Both the position numbers and the translations under genes were made by a program. This document shows positions 8,861 through 17,842 of a stretch of DNA of 37,819 nt, in pieces (position 1 is the stretch's first letter; each line of letters starts with the position of its first letter). Location of the stretch: positions 1 through 37,819 of the forward strand of contig JABCYQ010000027.1 in NCBI GenBank assembly GCA_013290125.1. The letters run 5' to 3'. The notes under the pieces were generated by a model. The model was not told where the DNA came from and ran no database searches. It saw only the letters and a list, made by a program, of their open reading frames with translations. The stretch comes from Vulcanimicrobiota bacterium (GTDB taxonomy: Bacteria > Vulcanimicrobiota > Vulcanimicrobiia > Eremiobacterales > Eremiobacteraceae).

Positions 8861-9963
8861 AAGCCGCCCTTTCCTGAGACCCATTGGGCGATGTCGTGGT
8901 ACGTGACCACGATGAAGAGCACCATGATCAACGCGAACCCGGTCAGGTGGACGAGCCCTTCCTTTTCGGGATCGACGGGTCGTCCGCGCGCGCCTTCGAC
9001 TAATAGAAACGCCAACCGTCCGCCGTCGAGCGCCGGGATCGGCAAGAGGTTGAACAGCGCGAGCACCACCGAAAGCTCGCCTGCGATCGTGAGCACGTAC
9101 AGCGCGCCCGACTGCTCCGCTTGAATCACGATTCGAGCGACACCGACCGTTCCGTGGATAGCGGACGAGTCGTGGCGCTGTATCGCACTCACAATCGAAG
9201 TCACTTCGAGATTGACAAAATCTCCGACATTGGTAAAACCATAAAGAAGAGCCACGAACGCTGACCCTTGGACGAGCGTGGGTCTCGGGATAAATCCGAA
9301 TAGCCCAACCGTCGTGCCGTTGGGCAACGTGGTCGAATCCGTTGTGAGCCGGTAGTGAAATATCGCATGTCCGCGACGCACATCGATCGTGACTGGTTTC
9401 CGGACTTCACGGTGGATCGAATCGACAAGCTGGTCGCCGCTCTTCACGGGCTGGCCGTTGAACGCAACGATCTCGTCCCCCGGCACAAGCCCTGCACGCG
9501 CCGCAGGCATTCCGGGCAATAGTGAATCGATGATGTTGGTTCGTCCTGTCGGCACGCCAAACGTGAAGCCGACGAAAGCGAATATCAGCACGGCCAGTAT
9601 CAGGTTGAACACCGGCCCCGCTAAGATGATGATGAATCGCTGCCAGAGCTTCTTGTGTTGGAAATTGCCGGGATCGGCAGTGCCGTCGTCGGCGGTATCC
9701 TCGCCCGTCATCTTGCAATAGCCGCCTAATGGCAGCGCGTTGATGCTGTACGCCGTGTCGCCGCGGGTGATGGATACAAGCCGAGGACCGAAGCCGACCG
9801 CGAACTCTTCGACTCGAACGCCGAAACGCTTGGCGAAGACGAAGTGCCCGAACTCGTGGAACACGACGAGGACCGCAAGCATGAGGAGAAAGATCGCGAC
9901 CTGCCAGATGACCGCTGGGTCGAAGGCGAGGAGCAGCGTGACCGTGGACAGGGTTGCGATCAC
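8857..9963 (-). CDS. rseP: RIP site-2 metalloprotease (RseP/RasP family)
   Basis: 368 residues, GTG start. An intramembrane zinc protease that cleaves membrane-bound regulators such as anti-sigma factors. The zinc motif HEFGH is at residues 36-40 within the first membrane helix; a single PDZ domain spans about 140-200 (GDEIVAFNGQPV); the third ligand motif NLLPIPALDGGR is at 305-316; about four membrane helices in total. Length is that of the one-PDZ Gram-positive/cyanobacterial type rather than the 450-residue two-PDZ E. coli RseP. It follows dxr after 15 bases and overlaps ispG, the conserved order. Confidence 0.95.
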   Translation of the reverse strand: MIATLSTVTLLLAFDPAVIWQVAIFLLMLAVLVVFHEFGHFVFAKRFGVRVEEFAVGFGPRLVSITRGDTAYSINALPLGGYCKMTGEDTADDGTADPGNFQHKKLWQRFIIILAGPVFNLILAVLIFAFVGFTFGVPTGRTNIIDSLLPGMPAARAGLVPGDEIVAFNGQPVKSGDQLVDSIHREVRKPVTIDVRRGHAIFHYRLTTDSTTLPNGTTVGLFGFIPRPTLVQGSAFVALLYGFTNVGDFVNLEVTSIVSAIQRHDSSAIHGTVGVARIVIQAEQSGALYVLTIAGELSVVLALFNLLPIPALDGGRLAFLLVEGARGRPVDPEKEGLVHLTGFALIMVLFIVVTYHDIAQWVSGKGGL

Positions 9964-9978
9964 TATTTTTCCCGTGCG

Positions 9979-11154
9979 CTAATGCGCGGCTGCGAGTATT
10001 GCGGCGTGAGCGTGCGCACGCGCCCAATGGTCCGCTTCTGCCACCGCTTCTTCTGAAACGGCTCGGCTTTCGTGGGCCTCGAGCGCGCCGGCGACCAGCG
10101 CTGCGATGTCGGTGAGTTGGATTTTCCCCGCGAGGTATGCCCGTCCTGCCTCTTCGTTCGCGGCCGACAGCACGGCCGGATACGTGCCGCCGCGCGCGAG
10201 GGCGTCATATGCGAGCCGAAGGCACGGAAATCGCTCATCGTCGACCGGTTCAAATGCGAGTGCCGTCGCACGGCCGCCAAGTCCGATCGCGCGTCGAGTC
10301 GGCTGCTCGCCCGGGCCAGACGGCAGACGTTCCGGATAGGCGAGCGCGTAGCCGATCGGCAGCCGCATATCCGGCGACGCCAGCTGCGATTTGACGCTTC
10401 CGTCACGGAAGAGCACAAACGCATGCAGGACGCTCTCGCGGTGGATGACCACTTCAATCTGCTTCCCCGTCAGTCCGAAGAGCCTGCTCGCTTCGATGAC
10501 TTCGAGCCCCTTGTTCATGAGCGTCGCAGAGTCTATCGAGTTCTTCGCGCCCATCACCCACGTCGGGTGACGCATCGCTTGCGCCGGCGTCGCCTTTCGC
10601 ATCTCGTCGAACGAGCTCTCCCAAAACGGACCGCCGCTCGCCGTGAGGACGATGCCGGCGACGTCGCCGGATCGCTCACCTTGCATGCACTGAAAAACCG
10701 CGCTGTGTTCTGAGTCGACCGGAAGAATGCGCGCGCCCGCGCTCACGGCATCGGCGATAAGGAGATCGCCGGCTGCGACGATGATCTCTTTGTTCGATAG
10801 CGCGACGTCCACGCCGGCGCGCGCCGCCGCGAAGACAGCGCGCCACGCCGCCATGCCGTCCGTCGCGGCTAGTAGCCGGTCGGCACCGCTTTCGACCGCG
10901 CAGACGCGCAGTCCATCGGAGCCCCAGACGATTCGCGGTTCGTAGTCGAGGGCGGCGGAAAGCGGCTCGACGTATTCACGCTTTCCCACTGAGACGACTG
11001 ATGGGCGGAACGCGTTCGCCTGAACGGCCAAAGCCTCGACGCTCGAGTTCGCGGCGAGCGCGCAGACGCGAAACCGGTCGCCGTGCGCGGCGATCACGTC
11101 CAGCGCTTGGCGGCCGATGGATCCGGTGGACCCCAGCACCGCGATCGAGCGCAC
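9979..11154 (-). CDS. dxr: 1-deoxy-D-xylulose-5-phosphate reductoisomerase
   Basis: 391 residues. Makes MEP from DXP with NADPH, the committed step of the MEP pathway. The N-terminus shows the NADPH loop GSTGSIG at residues 8-14. Further landmarks are ALSNKEIIV, the metal and substrate segment PVDSEHSAVFQC, GAKNSIDSATLMNKGLEVIE and VVIHRESVLHAF. Length is normal. It begins 12 bases after the cdsA stop and is followed by rseP. Confidence 0.97.
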   Translation of the reverse strand: MRSIAVLGSTGSIGRQALDVIAAHGDRFRVCALAANSSVEALAVQANAFRPSVVSVGKREYVEPLSAALDYEPRIVWGSDGLRVCAVESGADRLLAATDGMAAWRAVFAAARAGVDVALSNKEIIVAAGDLLIADAVSAGARILPVDSEHSAVFQCMQGERSGDVAGIVLTASGGPFWESSFDEMRKATPAQAMRHPTWVMGAKNSIDSATLMNKGLEVIEASRLFGLTGKQIEVVIHRESVLHAFVLFRDGSVKSQLASPDMRLPIGYALAYPERLPSGPGEQPTRRAIGLGGRATALAFEPVDDERFPCLRLAYDALARGGTYPAVLSAANEEAGRAYLAGKIQLTDIAALVAGALEAHESRAVSEEAVAEADHWARAHAHAAILAAAH

Positions 11155-11166
11155 GACTCTTCTTCT

Positions 11167-12020
11167 CTATAGCCGCCCGGCAGCGCCGAGCACGGTGTAC
11201 GCGATGAAGCCCGCCACGAGATAGGAATCAAAGCGGTCGAGCACCCCGCCGTGCCCGGGCATGATCTCGCCGGAATCCTTGACGTGAGCGTTGCGCTTCA
11301 ACGCGGATTCGACGAGATCGCCGACGACGGCCGCACACGAAACGGAGAATCCGAATACGAGGCCTAGCCACCACGGCACCGCGATCTGCGGCGCGAATCC
11401 CAATAGCGTGGCCGCGCCCGTCGCCACGATGCACGCTGCGATCGCGCCCTCCCATGTCTTGCGGGGCGAGAGGTGCGGAGCAAGCGGCGTGCGTCCGATG
11501 CGCAATCCGACGACCATTCCGACGATGTCGGTGAGCGCGACGACGACGATCGTCCAGATCGTGATCGCGATCCCGTGAGCCACGGAACCGCTCTTGTCGA
11601 GCAGCAAGAAGTACGACAGCGGTTTTCCGAGATACAGCGCGGCGAACGCCGTGCGGCTCGATCGCTCGAAGAACGTCGCTGTGCCGTGCCGGAACGCCGA
11701 GAGCATGGAACCGAGGACGATAAAACCGACGAGACCGGATTCGAAACGCTGCAGCTGGCCGAGCAGCGGCAGGACCACGTAGGCGAGACTGCCGCACAGC
11801 GAGACCGGAAGCGAGAAGTCGCCGCCAGCGCGCCGCGCGAGGTTGCGCAACTCGATTATCCCAAACGTCGCGATGACTGCGAGGATGAGCGCGAGCGCGG
11901 GAGGATAGAAAACGGACCCGATCCCTGCCGCCGCGACGAGCGCGCCATTGAGCAAGCGCCGCCCGCTCAAAGCCGCGCCAAAACCGGCGACGGGCACGAC
12001 TGTGGCGGCTGGCCCGGCGC

Positions 12021-12024
<4 letters not shown>
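11167..12024 (-). CDS. cdsA: Phosphatidate cytidylyltransferase
   Basis: 285 residues, GTG start overlapping the frr stop as GTGA. Makes CDP-diacylglycerol from CTP and phosphatidic acid for phospholipid synthesis. It is a polytopic membrane protein with the CDS signature near the C-terminus (ESALKRNAHVKDSGEIMPGH, then GGVLDRFDS), including the metal-binding KDxG and HGG elements. In many bacteria uppS lies between frr and cdsA; the 4-base overlap here leaves no room for it. Confidence 0.94.
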
Positions 12025-13874
<1,850 letters not shown>

Positions 13875-13908
13875 CGAACTGATTCTCTCTTCATCGTATC
13901 CTTAATAC

Positions 13909-13933
13909 GGAGGGCAAGCGCTGCTTGCCCTCC
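13909..13933 (-). promoter_or_regulatory. Perfect 11-bp intercistronic hairpin between rpsB and tsf
   Basis: Arms at 13909-13919 and 13923-13933 are perfect complements around a 3-base GCT loop. The whole stem is GC-rich. On the transcribed minus strand no run of U follows, so it is not a canonical intrinsic terminator. A hairpin here could attenuate transcription, block 3' exonucleases or mark an RNase cut, setting the rpsB to tsf ratio. The structure is read directly; the role is inference. Confidence 0.7.
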
Positions 13934-13943
13934 TGGTGCTTTC

Positions 13944-14741
13944 TCAAGCCGTCGCCGGACTCGGTTCCGGCACGACGGCGGGCGCGGGCGCGGGCGGAGC
14001 CGCCGCCGGTGTGACCGCGGCCTCTACGGGTTCGGCGCCGGATTCCGCTTCTGTCCGGCCCTCGATCACGGCGTCCGCGATCTTACCGGCCATCAGCTTG
14101 ACGGCTCTGATCGCGTCGTCGTTGCCGGGAATCGCAAAGTCGATCTCATCCGGATCGCAGTTCGTATCCACGACGGCGATGATCGGGATCTTGAGCTTGC
14201 GGGCTTCCAGAACCGCGATGCGCTCTTTGCGCGGGTCGATGATGAACAATGCGTCAGGTAAGCGCGGCATGTCTTTGATACCGCCGAGGAAACGCTCCAA
14301 TCGCTGCAGCTCGTCGTCGAGGCGGCTCACTTCTTTCTTCGGCAGGACGTCGAACGATCCCGTATCGCGCATGCGCTCGAGCTCCCGCAGGCGCGTGATG
14401 CGCTTTTGCATCGTCTGGAAATTGGTGAGCGTACCGCCAAGCCAGCGCTGAGTGACGTAGTACATCCCGCAGCGATCCGCTTCTTCTTTGATCGCATCTT
14501 GGGCTTGCTTCTTTGTGCCGACGAACAAGAAGATCTTGCCGCGTCGCGACATCTCTTTGACGGCGGAATAGACCTGGCGCAGTTTTACGACGGTCTTCTG
14601 GAGATCGATGATGTAGATCCCATTGCGCTCTTGGAAGATGTACTTCGCCATCTTCGGGTTCCAGCGGCGGGTCTGGTGGCCGAAATGGACGCCGGCTTCA
14701 AGCAGCTGCTTCATGGAGATGACGGATGCGGAGGCAGACAA
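13944..14741 (-). CDS. rpsB: 30S ribosomal protein S2
   Basis: 265 residues with the TTG start at 14741. The core is unmistakable: [20 protein letters not shown], the [18 protein letters not shown] segment, and the C-terminal region [13 protein letters not shown] prefer TTG 14741 because it gives [20 protein letters not shown], matching the usual S2 N-terminus (VISMKxLLEAG), and has TAGG 6 bases upstream. A TTG at 14759 and an ATG at 14714 are alternatives. The protein ends in a low-complexity Ala/Pro tail of about 30 residues beyond the S2 fold. First gene of the long operon. Confidence 0.96.
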   Translation of the reverse strand: MSASASVISMKQLLEAGVHFGHQTRRWNPKMAKYIFQERNGIYIIDLQKTVVKLRQVYSAVKEMSRRGKIFLFVGTKKQAQDAIKEEADRCGMYYVTQRWLGGTLTNFQTMQKRITRLRELERMRDTGSFDVLPKKEVSRLDDELQRLERFLGGIKDMPRLPDALFIIDPRKERIAVLEARKLKIPIIAVVDTNCDPDEIDFAIPGNDDAIRAVKLMAGKIADAVIEGRTEAESGAEPVEAAVTPAAAPPAPAPAVVPEPSPATA

Positions 14742-14853
14742 AAGAGACCTACTTTCCAACCGGTCCTGGCGGACCGGCCACGTCTAAACGTTCGCTAGGA
14801 CCGGAGACGGTCCTAAAGTTTGGCAGCAGGCCAAATTCATCGGCCTTTTGCCC
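14742..14853 (-). promoter_or_regulatory. Structured rpsB 5' leader (candidate S2 autoregulatory region)
   Basis: About 110 transcribed bases lie between the promoter and the rpsB start. Three hairpins are visible: arms TTTGGC/GCCAAA at 14819-14835; an 8-bp stem with a 4-base loop at 14796-14815; and a 7-bp stem with a TGGC loop at 14760-14777. The last two share the same GGACCG/CGGTCC arms, so they could swap partners, which is the hallmark of a switchable leader. rpsB leaders in many bacteria are bound by S2 for feedback; that this is one is inference. Confidence 0.55.
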
Positions 14854-14858
14854 ACGGT

Positions 14859-14887
14859 AGTATAGCACAGCCGGCTTTCTCGCGCAA
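14859..14887 (-). promoter_or_regulatory. Sigma-70-type promoter for the rpsB operon
   Basis: Read on the minus strand, a -35 TTGCGC (14882-14887) and a -10 TATACT (14859-14864) are separated by exactly 17 bases. The -10 differs from consensus at one position. It sits upstream of the structured leader and is the best promoter near rpsB. Confidence 0.75.
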
Positions 14888-14951
14888 ATGCGGGTCGCGA
14901 AGTATTGCGTGGCGCGAAGGGCACGCCAAACGTCGCTTGAAAGTCTGCGTG

Positions 14952-15866
14952 ATGTTCCGCGACGCCTTTGGGTTGCGAACCGACCCTTTCCTCGACACCG
15001 CCGACCCTTCATTCTACTACGAGACCCTGGCCTGTGCTCACGGCAAACGGCGGCTGACCGACTGTCTGTCACAGGGTCAAGGGCTTGCGGTCGTCGTCGG
15101 CGCCATAGGAGCAGGCAAGACCGCATTACTCAATGCGGTGCAAGATGCACTGCTCGCTTCCGACCGCATCGTGGTCGCGTCGATCCTCGACCCCGCATTC
15201 AACGACGAATTCGAGCTGCTCGCAGCCATCTGCGGCGCATTCGGCTTTCCGGTTAGCGTCGCCGCCCCCGTCCGCACGGTAAAGGAAGAGTTAAAGCGCG
15301 AGCTCTTCGCGACGTCGGCCGGACCCGGACGGCAAGCAGTGCTTTTCGTCGACGAGGCACAGTTGCTCCAGCCGGCCGCTCTCGAGTGTCTCCGATCGCT
15401 GCTGAACTATCAATTGGACGACCGAAAACTGCTTTCGATCGTCATCGCCGGTCAGCCCGAACTTGGGATCAATCTGCAGGGTCAGCCCAATCTGAGCGAT
15501 CGCATCGCGCTGCTCTTGCATCTCCAGCCGCTCACGGAAAGCGACGCGGCCGCGCTGTTGCATCATCGCCTGCGCAAGGCGGGGTACGCGCGACCGGATC
15601 CGCCCTTCGATCCAGAAGCGGCGACGATGCTCTGGAGACTCTCCGGAGGATTGCCGCGCCGTCTGACCTATCTCGCGCGCGAAAGTATGGAAGACGCTGC
15701 GCAATCCGGCCGCGATCGGGTCGCGCTCCGCGACGTCGAATCGGCCGATGCTCGCTCACTCGCGCACTTGCCATCGCAGCAAGCCGTGCGAGTGCCGGAA
15801 CGGCGCGCCGAACAGGTGCAAGTCCCATCGCGACCTTGGTGGGCTTTCTGGCAGAAGGCGTCATGA
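14952..15866 (+). CDS. ExeA/GspA-like AAA+ ATPase
   Basis: 304 residues from the ATG at 14952 (a GTG directly before it is also possible). The N-terminus FRDAFGLRTDPFLDTADP is the typical start of ExeA-type ATPases. Walker A is GAIGAGKT at 50-57, Walker B AVLFVDEAQ at 129-137, a sensor-like region IVIAGQPEL at about 164-171, and a sensor-2-like GLPRRLTYLARE later. There is no C-terminal peptidoglycan-binding domain and no membrane segment, so it differs from GspA/ExeA proper; the protein ends PWWAFWQKAS. Such ATPases serve secretion, pilus or transposition systems. Its stop overlaps the next start as ATGA, so the two products likely act together. Confidence 0.82.
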   Translation: MFRDAFGLRTDPFLDTADPSFYYETLACAHGKRRLTDCLSQGQGLAVVVGAIGAGKTALLNAVQDALLASDRIVVASILDPAFNDEFELLAAICGAFGFPVSVAAPVRTVKEELKRELFATSAGPGRQAVLFVDEAQLLQPAALECLRSLLNYQLDDRKLLSIVIAGQPELGINLQGQPNLSDRIALLLHLQPLTESDAAALLHHRLRKAGYARPDPPFDPEAATMLWRLSGGLPRRLTYLARESMEDAAQSGRDRVALRDVESADARSLAHLPSQQAVRVPERRAEQVQVPSRPWWAFWQKAS

Positions 15867-16573
15867 GTTCTGGCGACGTGCCGATATCGGCTGACATGCT
15901 TCTGGTGCGCGCGCGGCAGCGACGCATTCAATCGGGTTCTCGCGAGACAGCGCTGCCGACCGATCGCGCGCAGGGCGATGCCGACGAACTTCTCATGGCC
16001 GATGAAGATGCGATACTCTACCCCGGGCCACAGGGAGCCGCAGCTCCTGATGCGCTCGGCGAGCGGCAGACGACGTCGTCAGCGAGTTTTACATTTCTGC
16101 GACCGCTAACCGGAGTAAGCCTGGCCGGCGTGGCATGGTCGGGTGCGATCGACCACGCAGTTCTGCAGGACGCCATCGGATGCGCGCCGGCCGTTCACGA
16201 CGCACGATTCGCGGCGCTTCTGCAGAGCCTACCGGGTCGACCGCTTTCGGGGGCAGCGCGCGGCGAGCCGGCGCTCTGCGTGACCATGGCGCCAGCCGAT
16301 CTCGCATTCCTCGAGAGGGCGCTTGAGCGAGCCGATGGCGGATCGCGCGAACGCCTCGCGTGCGCGGCGTTGCTTCCGGATTCGCTGTCGGATGCACCCT
16401 CGGCTGCGACTGCGGCGGCGGCGCACTCGCTAGCCGACTATCGTTCGGTGGCTTTGGTCGCGGCGTGGCGAAGCGTTATGGGGCTTGCGGCGTCAGCGGA
16501 GAGCGCGCGAGAGCTCGAGGCATCTGCAGCGCGGCTGCTTTCGACCATGCGCGCTTTTCTCGGGGAGACGTAA
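15863..16573 (+). CDS. Unrecognised protein coupled to the ExeA-like ATPase
   Basis: 236 residues from the ATG at 15863, which overlaps the ATPase stop (ATGA). I do not recognise the family. It is soluble, Ala/Arg/Glu-rich, with a probably disordered segment at about 20-70 and a helical second half ending in LLSTMRAFLGE. The same frame is open upstream inside the ATPase gene but that part is Arg-rich shadow sequence. Coupling suggests a partner or substrate of the ATPase. It ends 4 bases before the convergent csrA stop. Confidence 0.7.
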   Translation: MSSGDVPISADMLLVRARQRRIQSGSRETALPTDRAQGDADELLMADEDAILYPGPQGAAAPDALGERQTTSSASFTFLRPLTGVSLAGVAWSGAIDHAVLQDAIGCAPAVHDARFAALLQSLPGRPLSGAARGEPALCVTMAPADLAFLERALERADGGSRERLACAALLPDSLSDAPSAATAAAAHSLADYRSVALVAAWRSVMGLAASAESARELEASAARLLSTMRAFLGET

Positions 16574-16577
16574 GGGT

Positions 16578-16784
16578 TCAGCCGACCGTGGCCGGCTCCC
16601 GGATGCCGTCGAGTTTGACGACCTGCGCGGCTCGCTCGCGGAGCACTTCCGAGCGGTGAACGGGAATGGAGCGCGGGGCCGTGATCCCCAATTTGACCTG
16701 ATCGCCGCCGACGGCGACGATCGTTATCCGGATGTCATCCCCGATGACGATCTCTTGATTGAGCTTGCGGGTCAAAACAAGCAT
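16578..16784 (-). CDS. csrA: Carbon storage regulator CsrA (RNA-binding translational regulator)
   Basis: 68 residues from the ATG at 16784, which gives the canonical MLVLTRK start with GGTGG 6 bases upstream; a GTG at 16793 would add three residues. The whole family pattern is present: [37 protein letters not shown], including the RNA-contacting L4, R6 and the HR pair. CsrA binds GGA motifs in mRNA leaders and often represses flagellin or carbon-storage genes. It lies 98 bases after a FlgM-like gene on the same strand. Confidence 0.96.
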   Translation of the reverse strand: MLVLTRKLNQEIVIGDDIRITIVAVGGDQVKLGITAPRSIPVHRSEVLRERAAQVVKLDGIREPATVG

Positions 16785-16860
16785 TGCGGCCACCGTACGA
16801 AGTCAGTGCCAAATGGGGGAATCAGCGGTTCCACCGGGGTTGAGGTCCATCCTCCGGCGA

Positions 16861-16879
16861 CATTCCGGCTACCGGAATG
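16861..16879 (-). promoter_or_regulatory. Hairpin in the flgM-csrA intergenic space
   Basis: A perfect 8-bp inverted repeat (arms CATTCCGG/CCGGAATG, CTA loop in plus orientation) lies between the flgM stop and csrA. On the minus strand the space from 16785 to 16882 also holds four GGA trinucleotides, one in the context ATGGA. This could be a CsrA autoregulatory leader; that is inference. Confidence 0.4.
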
Positions 16880-16882
16880 CGA

Positions 16883-17158
16883 CTACTCTGTTATGAGGCC
16901 CGCGGCAAGCCGGCCCAAGAGCGCCTCGACGATCTCGGCGCTCGATATGAAATAGCTGCCTTTGCGGACTTTCGCGCGCAACTCGTGCACGACGATATCG
17001 CGTTCTTCTGGCATGAGATTTAGGAAACGATGCAGCTCTTCATCCCGCTTCGTCGTCACGGCTGAAGGGCTCGCTGCTTTCGACGTCGTTCCAGTGGCGA
17101 GCCGGTCGCGCAAGTATGCGTCGACGGCGGCTTTGACCTGGCGCGCAGATATCTTCAT
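16883..17158 (-). CDS. flgM: FlgM-like anti-sigma-28 factor
   Basis: 91 residues. The N-terminus MKISARQVKAAVDAYLRD and the C-terminal block VRKGSYFISSAEIVEALLGR resemble FlgM, which has a disordered N-terminal half and a C-terminal helix region (xGxYxVdxxxIAexLL) binding the flagellar sigma factor FliA. The middle (about 22-40) is Ser/Thr/Ala-rich and likely disordered. Length fits the family. csrA follows on the same strand, a pairing seen in flagellar clusters, but no other flagellar gene is in the window. Call is by motif only. Confidence 0.7.
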   Translation of the reverse strand: MKISARQVKAAVDAYLRDRLATGTTSKAASPSAVTTKRDEELHRFLNLMPEERDIVVHELRAKVRKGSYFISSAEIVEALLGRLAAGLITE

Positions 17159-17341
17159 GTTCGTGATACCATCGGCCGCGTAATGACGTTAGTGAAGGGA
17201 GGGCTCGTCACACACGGCCAAGTCCGTCCCGATTCTCACTTTCGCTGGTCTGTCGCACCGCGCACATCGTATGACTGTTGTGAATCTGGTCACGATGCGC
17301 GAGCGACGCGCTCACACCGCACACGAGGTAATCGATCTTCG

Positions 17342-17842
17342 ATGAGAACCTTTCTCTGCACCGCCGCGGCCGTCGCGCTGCTCGCGATCACACAGCCGCT
17401 CGCCGCGGCGGCAGACGTGCCGCTTGCCGTCGGCAAACCCGCGCCGCCGATCTCGCTGTTGTCGGTGGGCGGCAAGCCCATCACGCTTGCGCAATTCAAG
17501 GGCCGGCCGCTGTACGTCAACTTCTTCGCGAGCTGGTGCGGGCCGTGTAAAATAGAACTCCCGTTTATCATCAAACAGTACCCGGCGTATAAGTCGCGCG
17601 TCACATTTCTCGGCATCGACGAGCTGGAGTCGCCTGCGCAAGTGAACGCCTTCACGAAGCAGATCGCCATCCCGTATCTGATCGCCCTCGACCCCGGTCC
17701 GGCCGGCAGTTCGTACGAGATCGAAAGCCTGCCGAAGAGCATCTTCATCGACAAGAACGGGATCGTCCGCGCGATCTGGCGCGGCTACATCACGCCGACG
17801 ATCTTCCGGCAGAACATGGACGTGATCGCCGGCTCTCCGTGA
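17342..17842 (+). CDS. Secreted TlpA/ResA-like thiol-disulfide oxidoreductase
   Basis: 166 residues from the ATG at 17342. A signal peptide (about 1-24) is followed by an AhpC/TSA-thioredoxin-type domain: GKPAPPISLLSVGGKPITLA, the active site WCGPC at 65-69, and the cis-proline region SLPKSIFIDKNG. It should act in the periplasm or on the cell surface as a thiol reductant, for example in cytochrome c maturation. The stop overlaps the next start (GTGA), which is an unusual partner. Confidence 0.9.
   Translation: MRTFLCTAAAVALLAITQPLAAAADVPLAVGKPAPPISLLSVGGKPITLAQFKGRPLYVNFFASWCGPCKIELPFIIKQYPAYKSRVTFLGIDELESPAQVNAFTKQIAIPYLIALDPGPAGSSYEIESLPKSIFIDKNGIVRAIWRGYITPTIFRQNMDVIAGSP

Noticed and set aside
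7988-9124. 378-codon plus-strand frame opposite ispG and rseP
   Set aside because: No family pattern; both opposite genes are certain.
17159-17200. GCCGATGG upstream of flgM as a FliA (sigma-28) -10 box
   Set aside because: No matching -35 at the required distance.
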